From assembly GCA_021772845.1 (NCBI GenBank), contig JAJFLF010000341.1:1-7029 (forward strand): a DNA stretch of 7,029 nt, written 5' to 3'. A program made the position numbers and the translations under genes. Numbering within the stretch: position 1 is the first letter of the stretch; each line of letters begins with the position of its first letter. Origin of the DNA: Mariprofundus sp. Its GTDB lineage: Bacteria; Pseudomonadota; Zetaproteobacteria; Mariprofundales; Mariprofundaceae. Shown here piece after piece: positions 1-5,308 of this stretch. The notes beneath the pieces were generated by a model. That model was not told where the DNA came from and did no database searches. It saw only the letters and a program-made list of their open reading frames with translations.

Positions 1-8
1 TGCGTTTT

Positions 9-26
9 ATCATCAATATTGATGAT
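9..26. promoter_or_regulatory. 18-bp perfect palindrome, candidate operator upstream of the response regulator
   Basis: The sequence ATCATCAATATTGATGAT is its own reverse complement over 18 bases. It lies just upstream of a consensus -10 hexamer (47-52) and would overlap or abut the -35 region of that promoter, where no good -35 hexamer is visible. This is the usual place for a dimeric activator or repressor to bind. The 9-mer ATCAATATT from this palindrome occurs again at 126-134, just before the gene. The binding role is inferred from position and symmetry only; no regulator family is recognised. Confidence 0.45.
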
Positions 27-46
27 GAATCGCTTTTTAAGGCGTG

Positions 47-52
47 TATAAT
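47..52 (+). promoter_or_regulatory. Candidate sigma-70 -10 element (TATAAT) for the response-regulator gene
   Basis: A perfect TATAAT hexamer stands about 110 bases before the response-regulator start. At the normal 16-18 base spacing the -35 position holds only GATGAA-like sequence, a poor match. The promoter may therefore depend on an activator, possibly one binding the palindrome at 9-26. Transcription would begin near 58-60 and give a leader of about 105 bases. This is a motif match only. Confidence 0.4.
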
Positions 53-108
53 TGCCCGCTCTGAGAACGCTGAAGCACTGAACTAGACTAGGCATTACAG
101 ACAAACAC

Positions 109-123
109 ATCTGATATTCAGAT
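109..123. repeat. Short inverted repeat in the response-regulator leader
   Basis: ATCTGA and TCAGAT form perfect 6-base arms around a 3-base centre (TAT). In the predicted leader RNA the 3-base loop makes a weak hairpin; in DNA it could be a protein site. The 10-mer CTGATATTCA within it recurs inside the gene at 213-222. It may be chance in AT-rich sequence. Confidence 0.25.
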
Positions 124-151
124 AGATCAATATTAAGAGATGAACGAATAC

Positions 152-157
152 AGGAGG
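152..157 (+). promoter_or_regulatory. Ribosome binding site that sets the response-regulator start
   Basis: A full AGGAGG stands 6 bases before the ATG at 164. It lies inside the longer reading frame that opens at ATG 140, which has no comparable Shine-Dalgarno sequence. It therefore argues for starting at 164. Confidence 0.85.
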
Positions 158-163
158 AATAAA

Positions 164-640
164 ATGCGCCAAACAAAAAAGACCTCCCAATATCAGGTGT
201 TATCCAATAACGCTGATATTCAAATCACCGAAGAAGAATCAACGTGGATAAGCGATGGAACAGTACTTGTCATTGATGATGATGAAATGGTACGTGAAGT
301 AGCAATGATGATGCTTGAAGATTGTGGGTTTAGCGTGCTCACAGCATATGATGGTTTGCATGGCGTTGAAGTCTTCCAACAAAACAGCGCTATAATTTCA
401 CTGGTATTGTTGGATATGACCATGCCCAAAATGGATGGTGTAAGCTGTTTCGCAGCACTGCGTGAAATCAAAGCAGATATCCCTATTATTCTATCCTCCG
501 GTTATAGTGAAGAAGACACAGCCAGCTTCTTTTCTGACAAAAGCTTGGCTGGGTTTATCCAAAAGCCATATTCATCATCTCAATTTGAAACAGCCGTACG
601 AAACATAGTAGAGAACAAGCCGTCAACGCAGTGGATTTAA
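164..640 (+). CDS. Stand-alone response-regulator receiver (REC) protein
   Basis: This is a 158-residue CheY-like phosphoacceptor protein of the cytoplasm, likely phosphorylated by a histidine kinase not present in the window. The start at 164 is chosen for its AGGAGG site; an upstream in-frame ATG at 140 would add 8 residues. A polar N-terminal stretch of about 32 residues precedes one receiver domain (about 33-152). The domain shows the acidic triplet DDD (38-40), the phosphoacceptor Asp84 in LLDMTMPKMDG, the Ser pair in ILSSGY (Ser111/Ser112, the Thr/Ser switch position) and the invariant Lys134 in QKPY. There is no DNA-binding or enzymatic output domain. The SSGYSEE and GFIQKPY wording resembles receiver domains found at the C-terminus of hybrid histidine kinases, so it may relay phosphate or act by protein contact rather than bind DNA. 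Family is certain; pathway is unknown. It is a monocistronic gene as far as visible. Confidence 0.93.
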   Translation: MRQTKKTSQYQVLSNNADIQITEEESTWISDGTVLVIDDDEMVREVAMMMLEDCGFSVLTAYDGLHGVEVFQQNSAIISLVLLDMTMPKMDGVSCFAALREIKADIPIILSSGYSEEDTASFFSDKSLAGFIQKPYSSSQFETAVRNIVENKPSTQWI

Positions 641-858
641 TCACCTGTTTCGAATAATGGTCTGTTCGCACACTGAGTGAATGATTTTCTCATCTGTTTA
701 TCTAGCCCACAGACTACAATAACAGACACTGACCAGGACAGCCAAGGTTGCAGTTACTCTGGCAGATGGCAGATTCTTCTCTCTTAATATCTTGCTCAAT
801 GGTGTTGATCTCGGGATCACTGGCAGCGCTGACTGCACATAGACAGATATTAACTCAT

Positions 859-864
859 GGAGAG
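859..864 (+). promoter_or_regulatory. Ribosome binding site that sets the OmpA-like start
   Basis: GGAGAG stands 7 bases before the ATG at 872. The alternative ATG at 857 overlaps this purine tract and has no Shine-Dalgarno sequence of its own. Starting at 872 also gives a cleaner signal peptide. Confidence 0.7.
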
Positions 865-871
865 AGTGAAG

Positions 872-1972
872 ATGTGGAAAATAAACAAACTTGCTTTAAG
901 TCTGATCGCACTCGTTTTATCAATAAGCCCTGCACAAGCCGAGGGTTTTGATAGCGAAAAAGTTCGTATCGGTGCTGGAATTGGATTTGCAGATGCAAAT
1001 ACCAGCACATCCACACAGGGAAAGTTTAATACTACCCTACCCACCTATATGGTGAACCTGGGTTATGCCTTCACTCCAGAATTAGAACTTGGCCTGATGT
1101 ATTTCAATAGCGCCAAATCGACTATTTCAAACACTGCAAACACCATACATATGAAAATACCAGCATCTACCAAAGCCTATTTGCGTAGCCGCTGGTTTTA
1201 CTCTGGTGATATTGGTGCATACGGATTAATGGCCCTTGGCCCTGTGGAACACACCCTTAGCAACCCGGCCGGTGCTACAATCTATGCGGACAGATTTATA
1301 GGCCTGGCATTAGGTGCCGGCGTGTCCTGGCACGTTGACCCTCAATATATTGTTGATGCAGGTGTGATGGTACCAAATATTCCGCTGCTCAATAAAAACA
1401 GTGGCATGAACACCTTCTCACCAGGTGTCATGGTATCGTTGAATTATGCCTTTGGTGATTTTGACACGCCTCCCATGCCTGAGGCCTTTGAATACTCAGG
1501 AAGTTCAAGTCATATAGAGGAAACAGTAGAAACCTCTGAGGTAGAAGCTGTAAGCATCTCTGAACCTGTTGTAGAAGTAATCCGCAAAGAAGAGTTATTA
1601 AAAACCATCTCCTTCCGTTCCGGCCGTGTGAAATTGAATAAAAAGTCACATCGCCTGATTAAAAATATCGCTAAAAAAGCCATGGCGAACCAACAAGCAT
1701 ACAGCATTGAAATCCGTGGTTATGCTGATGCTGAACCTATTGGTGGTTATGCAGGTAAAAAGCATAGACCTGTGCATCATTTCAATTCGCAGAACGCATT
1801 GACTGCAGCCCGTGCTGAATCAGTCGCAAATGCATTGATTAGACAGGGTGTTGATGAAAATATTATTCATACAGAAGGTTTTGGCGCTACAAACTTCATT
1901 GCTGACAACAAAACCAGTGCTGGTCGTTACAAAAACCGACGTGTAGAAATTTATCTGATTACTGAAGAGTAA
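872..1972 (+). CDS. OmpA-family outer membrane protein: beta-barrel plus peptidoglycan-binding domain
   Basis: This 366-residue secreted protein (start at 872; 857 would add 5 residues) probably spans the outer membrane and anchors it to peptidoglycan. Residues 1-23 are a signal peptide: MWK-N-K, a hydrophobic core, and cleavage after A-Q-A. Residues about 25-197 alternate in the manner of a small beta-barrel (VRIGAGIGFADA, YMVNLGYAF, VMVSLNYAFGDF). A Pro/Glu/Ser-rich acidic linker (about 198-240) leads to an OmpA C-terminal domain (about 242-366). That domain shows IEIRGYAD (Asp286), LTAARAESV (Arg314) and the terminal GRYKNRRVEIYL. In Acinetobacter OmpA the equivalent Asp and Arg bind diaminopimelate. 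The Asp-to-Arg spacing is 28 residues here against 15 there, because of an inserted basic, His-containing loop (about 288-306). It is followed by a strong terminator, so it is probably a single-gene unit. The family call is firm; the exact barrel type (OmpA-like or OmpW-like) is not. Confidence 0.9.
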   Translation: MWKINKLALSLIALVLSISPAQAEGFDSEKVRIGAGIGFADANTSTSTQGKFNTTLPTYMVNLGYAFTPELELGLMYFNSAKSTISNTANTIHMKIPASTKAYLRSRWFYSGDIGAYGLMALGPVEHTLSNPAGATIYADRFIGLALGAGVSWHVDPQYIVDAGVMVPNIPLLNKNSGMNTFSPGVMVSLNYAFGDFDTPPMPEAFEYSGSSSHIEETVETSEVEAVSISEPVVEVIRKEELLKTISFRSGRVKLNKKSHRLIKNIAKKAMANQQAYSIEIRGYADAEPIGGYAGKKHRPVHHFNSQNALTAARAESVANALIRQGVDENIIHTEGFGATNFIADNKTSAGRYKNRRVEIYLITEE

Positions 1973-2001
1973 ACCTCGTCAGATTCAAGTAAACAAACCA
2001 G

Positions 2002-2027
2002 AGCCCGGCCATGCGCCGGGCTTTTTT
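2002..2027 (+). terminator. Strong intrinsic terminator of the OmpA-like gene, in a convergent gap
   Basis: AGCCCGGC and GCCGGGCT make a perfect 8-bp GC-rich stem around a 5-base loop, followed at once by a run of six T. It lies 30 bases after the OmpA-like stop codon. The minus-strand RND gene ends only 16 bases beyond it. Read from that side the same stem is followed by CTGGTTTGTTT, so it may also terminate the RND transcript, less efficiently. Confidence 0.93.
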
Positions 2028-2042
2028 GTATCCTTAAAATGA

Positions 2043-4523
2043 TCATCCCTTTTTTAGCTCCCCATATGGTTTCAGGCTTCTTAGTAACACAGGCAGTACT
2101 GTTACATTTGTCAGTAGAGCGCTGATCATAGCAAAAGCAGTAAACAGACCGAAATAGATAGTGGGTACAAAATTGGATAATACCATGGCCATGAAACCGA
2201 TGGTGATCGTAATGGAAGTATAATACATTGCACGACCAATACTGTTGTGAGCCCTATGCACTGCAGCCCGATAATCACCATCCTTAAGCCACTCTTCATG
2301 GTAACGATGCACATAATGAATGGTATCATCCACGGCAATTCCCACTGTGATCGCAGCAATGGTGATGGTCATAATATCCAACGGAATACCCAGACCACCG
2401 AGCAGGCCCAACACCAGCACCACCGGGATAATATTCGGCACAATGGCGATGAGAGCCACCTTGATAGAACGAAACACCAAAGCAAAGGTGATTAGAATAG
2501 CGAAAAAGACCATGCCAAGCGTCTGAATCTGTGAGCGAAACAGGCTCTGCAGCAGATTATTGTAGAGCACCACCATGCCACTGAGATGAACCTCTTCACC
2601 AAGTTTCACGCGTTCGTTGTTCAGATCTGTTCGTATCTTCTGCAGCAGAGCATTGCGATTGAGTCCTTTATCCGATTCGTACACCCGCAGCGCAAAACGC
2701 AGCTGCATGCCATCCTCGGAGATATAGGGTGAAATGAGCTGTTTTTTAATCTCCTCAGGTATTTTCTTATAGAGCACCGAGAGAAACATATTATCTACTG
2801 CATCTTTCTCTTCCAACTTATTTAACAGCATCATCGCAGTATGCAGCGAAAGCACTTTACCGGTTTCAGGCAGGTCATCGAGATAACGATGCATATTAGC
2901 CACCTGCCCCAGCATACGGGTATTAAACCAGTAACTGTTGTTGGCGAAACCACCCTCCCCTTCATCATCAAACTCGTCGTCAAACTCATCATCTTCCCAC
3001 GCGTCATCCTCAGCAGATGCATCGATGATCGGCGCTTCGATAATGATATCCATTGGCGTGGTGCCACCGAGTTTTTCATCCATCAACTTCATGCCCTGAA
3101 ATATCTCGGTCGAGCTATGAAAATAATCGATGAAACGATTCTCAACTGTAAGTCGCGACATGCCATAACTGCCCAGCACGACAAGCAGCGCAGAAATCAG
3201 CAGCAGCTTGGCACCATGATTTTCAACCAGCCTGGCAGCACCTTCAGTGATCATCCCCATCAATCCCGTGCCGTGGTGCGGCTGTCCCAGCCTGACCAGC
3301 ATCAGACTGGCCGGAAACAGGGTAAAAGCCAGCAACATCGAAACCGCCAATGCGAACACCATAATCCAGCCGAAATCTATGATTGGGCGAATATCGCTGA
3401 CCATTAAGGAGGCAAAAGCGACCATCGTCGTCAACGCATTAAACAGACACGGCGCTGCTTTGCTGCGCAAGGTTTCACTCACCAGATCGCGTTGATCAGA
3501 TTCAGGTTCCAGGCGGTGCAATTCACGGTAACGTACAATCAAATGAATGGTCAGAGAGAGGCTGAAAATAAGTACCAGCGCCAAAAAGTTTGATGAAACA
3601 ACGGTTACTGGCCATCCAACCATGCCGAGAAAACCAGTTGTCACAATCGCTGTTGCAGCAGCGGTAAACAGCGGCAATAGCACCCACTGCAGCTTGCGAA
3701 ACACAAACAGCAACATCAACGCGAGAATCGCCAATACTGCAAAACCAAAGGTGACCAGGTCATGGCGAATAAATCCCATCATGTCTGCAACGATCATCGG
3801 CACACCACCCAGATGCAACTCTGCATCACCGCCATAATCATCCATGATCAGACGTACGCTCTGGATCAGCTCGGCCTCTTTATCGCCCACTCGGTTGCTA
3901 TATGCATCGAACTCTGTTTCAACTCTGGATAATTGTTCTGCATCTGCTTGCGTTAGCTCTCCGCTCAGTTTTTTAATGCGCAATCCATCGCGCTCTGTTA
4001 ACAGCTCCTGATAGGCCTCATCTCGCTGCAGCACAATCTGAATCGCACTGGTCTCTCCATCAGGGCTGATCAAGCGGTTTTTATATAAGGGACTTGATGT
4101 CAACTCACGACTGGCCAGCAGACGATCTGTTGATGCCTGCCCCAGCATCGGTGCGCCTTCACTGAACTCGTCCAATGAGATGGGCGGGCTCTCCAGCAAC
4201 GGCACATCAAGAATCGTCAATACCGACTCCACCCGCTCGATAGCAGACAAACGATCACGCAACGATGCAATGCGTTGCAGGCTCGCTTCAGAAAACATCT
4301 TATCGTTGGGCGTGTAGGTGAGAATCAGATAATCATCGGAACCATAACGGGCACGGATATTGCGGTAGTATTCAAGATCGGCATCATTTTCCAAGATTAA
4401 AGAATCGGCAGACACATCCAGATCAAAGCGCGGAATAAACGCTGCAAACAGAGTCAGCAGCCCAAGCAGTAGCGAGAGCGTCAGCACAGGTCTGTCTAAC
4501 ACCTGCCTTTCATAAGCATCCAT
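2043..4523 (-). CDS. RND-superfamily exporter, MMPL-like (COG1033 type), 12 membrane segments
   Basis: This is an inner-membrane, probably proton-driven, transporter of about 826 residues; the substrate is unknown (lipid-like or hydrophobic compounds are typical for relatives). The two-half RND plan is clear. Segment 1 (about 11-30) is followed by a large periplasmic loop (31-255), segments 2-6 (257-411), segment 7 (438-455), a second loop (456-665) and segments 8-12 (666-813). Segment 10 carries GIAVDD (728-733) then IHYVHRYHEE, the usual charged relay motif. The matching place in the first half reads SLSLTIHLIVRYRE (321-334) and has no Asp. Loop 1 contains a helical charged stretch and GGVPM (239-243), as in relatives. 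Loop 2 has an acidic DDEF repeat. The frame extends 17 residues further to an ATG at 4574, but that part is His/Tyr-rich and lies over an inverted repeat, so ATG 4523 is preferred; neither has a good ribosome site. It lacks the architecture of AcrB-type drug pumps, and no membrane-fusion or TolC-type partner adjoins it. Confidence 0.9.
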   Translation of the reverse strand: MDAYERQVLDRPVLTLSLLLGLLTLFAAFIPRFDLDVSADSLILENDADLEYYRNIRARYGSDDYLILTYTPNDKMFSEASLQRIASLRDRLSAIERVESVLTILDVPLLESPPISLDEFSEGAPMLGQASTDRLLASRELTSSPLYKNRLISPDGETSAIQIVLQRDEAYQELLTERDGLRIKKLSGELTQADAEQLSRVETEFDAYSNRVGDKEAELIQSVRLIMDDYGGDAELHLGGVPMIVADMMGFIRHDLVTFGFAVLAILALMLLFVFRKLQWVLLPLFTAAATAIVTTGFLGMVGWPVTVVSSNFLALVLIFSLSLTIHLIVRYRELHRLEPESDQRDLVSETLRSKAAPCLFNALTTMVAFASLMVSDIRPIIDFGWIMVFALAVSMLLAFTLFPASLMLVRLGQPHHGTGLMGMITEGAARLVENHGAKLLLISALLVVLGSYGMSRLTVENRFIDYFHSSTEIFQGMKLMDEKLGGTTPMDIIIEAPIIDASAEDDAWEDDEFDDEFDDEGEGGFANNSYWFNTRMLGQVANMHRYLDDLPETGKVLSLHTAMMLLNKLEEKDAVDNMFLSVLYKKIPEEIKKQLISPYISEDGMQLRFALRVYESDKGLNRNALLQKIRTDLNNERVKLGEEVHLSGMVVLYNNLLQSLFRSQIQTLGMVFFAILITFALVFRSIKVALIAIVPNIIPVVLVLGLLGGLGIPLDIMTITIAAITVGIAVDDTIHYVHRYHEEWLKDGDYRAAVHRAHNSIGRAMYYTSITITIGFMAMVLSNFVPTIYFGLFTAFAMISALLTNVTVLPVLLRSLKPYGELKKG
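2961..2993 (-). repeat. In-frame tandem repeat encoding DDEF-DDEF-DDE in the RND protein
   Basis: Three imperfect 12-base units encode Asp-Asp-Glu-Phe, Asp-Asp-Glu-Phe, Asp-Asp-Glu at residues 511-521 of the RND protein (start at 4523). It is the core of a 20-residue highly acidic patch (about 504-523). The copies differ at third codon positions (GAT/GAC), so the repeat is not a fresh duplication, or the acidic sequence is kept by selection. By the predicted topology it lies in the second periplasmic loop. Confidence 0.8.
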
Positions 4524-4579
4524 GACTGACTTCATAGCATGATGATAACAATAAGCATGCCAGTAATCATCCATGACTG
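4517..4579. repeat. 12-bp direct repeat carrying both candidate RND start codons
   Basis: CATCCATGACTG occurs at 4517-4528 and again at 4568-4579, exactly 51 bases apart. On the minus strand each copy contains CAGTC-ATG-GATG, so the two possible in-frame RND starts (4523 and 4574) sit in identical local context. ATAAGCAT is also repeated (4512-4519 and 4551-4558). This suggests a small local duplication, which may have created the extra upstream ATG. The function is unknown. Confidence 0.5.
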
Positions 4580-4582
4580 GCA
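4558..4582. promoter_or_regulatory. Inverted repeat TGCCAGT-N11-ACTGGCA in the divergent intergenic region
   Basis: Perfect 7-base arms (4558-4564 and 4576-4582) flank an 11-base centre between the divergent RND and esterase genes. The size and symmetry fit a binding site for a dimeric regulator that could control one or both genes. The ATG at 4574 falls inside it, which weakens that codon as the RND start. As RNA it could also form a 7-bp hairpin. No regulator family is recognised. Confidence 0.45.
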
Positions 4583-4622
4583 GTTATGCTCATTTCTTCA
4601 TACCTTCCCCATCTTTCGATCC

Positions 4623-4627
4623 AGGAG
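4623..4627 (+). promoter_or_regulatory. Ribosome binding site that sets the esterase start
   Basis: AGGAG stands 5 bases before the ATG at 4633. The longer frame from ATG 4573 adds 20 residues that do not fit the family N-terminus, which normally opens directly with the LYLHGF strand. Confidence 0.85.
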
Positions 4628-4632
4628 TGTTC

Positions 4633-5199
4633 ATGAAACTGATCTATCTGCATGGTTTTGCCAGCATTGGTAACAGCAGTAAAAGTAGCTGGTTACGTGA
4701 ACATCTCGCTGATGATGATTTTGAATTCTCCGCACCGGATCTGCCAAACAGGACACACGATGCCGCACTCTTTCTGGATGCCTATTTTGCTGATTTGAAA
4801 GGCGAACGCGTTGGCCTGATCGGCACATCACTGGGTGGTTTCTTTGCGGCCTATTATGGCGCTTTGTTTGGCTGGCCTACTGTATTGATCAACCCGCTGG
4901 CAGATGTGACCGACTTAACCGGTTCAGCCATGGGCGAAAACAAAAACTACTACAGCGATGAGACATTCATCATGAATCAAAGCGATGCCGATTGCCTGCA
5001 TCGTTTGAGTGCAGAGATACATCAAGCCACGGCCCCATCACTACTACTGCTCGACAGAGGCGATGATGTGCTCGATTACAACAAGGCGATTGCACGCTTT
5101 GGCCCAACATCAGATATTCATCTCTTTGAAAATGGCTCGCACCGCTTTGATCATCTCCCTGAATCATTAGCTGCAATCAGGGCCCTCTTTACAGAATAA
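4633..5199 (+). CDS. YqiA/YcfP-family alpha/beta hydrolase (probable esterase)
   Basis: This 188-residue cytoplasmic hydrolase is close to the length I recall for E. coli YqiA (about 193), which has esterase activity on short acyl esters; the natural substrate is not known. The protein opens with IYLHGF (4-9; the HGF oxyanion-hole strand). The nucleophile elbow is GTSLGG (64-69, Ser66). The acid lies in the RGDDVLDY segment (Asp144 is the likely residue). The His is in NGSHRF (His170). The INP and GENKNYY segments (86-107) also match the family. The whole catalytic triad is therefore present. Start 4633 is set by an AGGAG site. It is divergent from the RND gene and 109 bases upstream of nhaB on the same strand. 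No clear terminator separates it from nhaB, so co-transcription is possible. YqiA and YcfP cannot be told apart here with certainty, so no symbol is given. Confidence 0.92.
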   Translation: MKLIYLHGFASIGNSSKSSWLREHLADDDFEFSAPDLPNRTHDAALFLDAYFADLKGERVGLIGTSLGGFFAAYYGALFGWPTVLINPLADVTDLTGSAMGENKNYYSDETFIMNQSDADCLHRLSAEIHQATAPSLLLLDRGDDVLDYNKAIARFGPTSDIHLFENGSHRFDHLPESLAAIRALFTE

Positions 5200-5298
5200 G
5201 CGGGAAAACCACCCCGATCCCCCCTGAATTTAATAAAGCGTTAAATCAAAGACTGTAATTCTCTATTTGTACTGTAGTATGCGGCAGCAGTCGATATT

Positions 5299-5302
5299 GG
5301 AG
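5299..5302 (+). promoter_or_regulatory. Ribosome binding site that sets the nhaB start
   Basis: GGAG stands 6 bases before the ATG at 5309. Longer in-frame options at TTG 5267 and ATG 5279 lack a ribosome site and add residues with no family resemblance. Confidence 0.75.
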
Positions 5303-5308
5303 ATTCAA

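Noticed and set aside
641..871. Gap between the response regulator and the OmpA-like gene, including a plus-strand open stretch at 748-951 and a short open frame ending at the TAG near 841
   Set aside because: Neither has a ribosome site or recognisable protein features, and the 748-951 stretch runs into the OmpA-like gene in another frame. No terminator or convincing promoter was found in the gap either.
2841..3407. 188-residue plus-strand open frame inside the RND gene
   Set aside because: It is antisense to a clearly conserved transporter and its translation is His/Gln-rich, as expected of shadow frames.
5252..5280. Possible nhaB promoter using TAGTAT (5275-5280) as -10
   Set aside because: The hexamer matches poorly and no reasonable -35 stands at the right spacing, so it is not listed as a feature.
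5267..5308. Extended nhaB start at TTG 5267 or ATG 5279
   Set aside because: No ribosome site precedes either, the extra residues do not resemble NhaB, and a GGAG site is correctly placed for ATG 5309.
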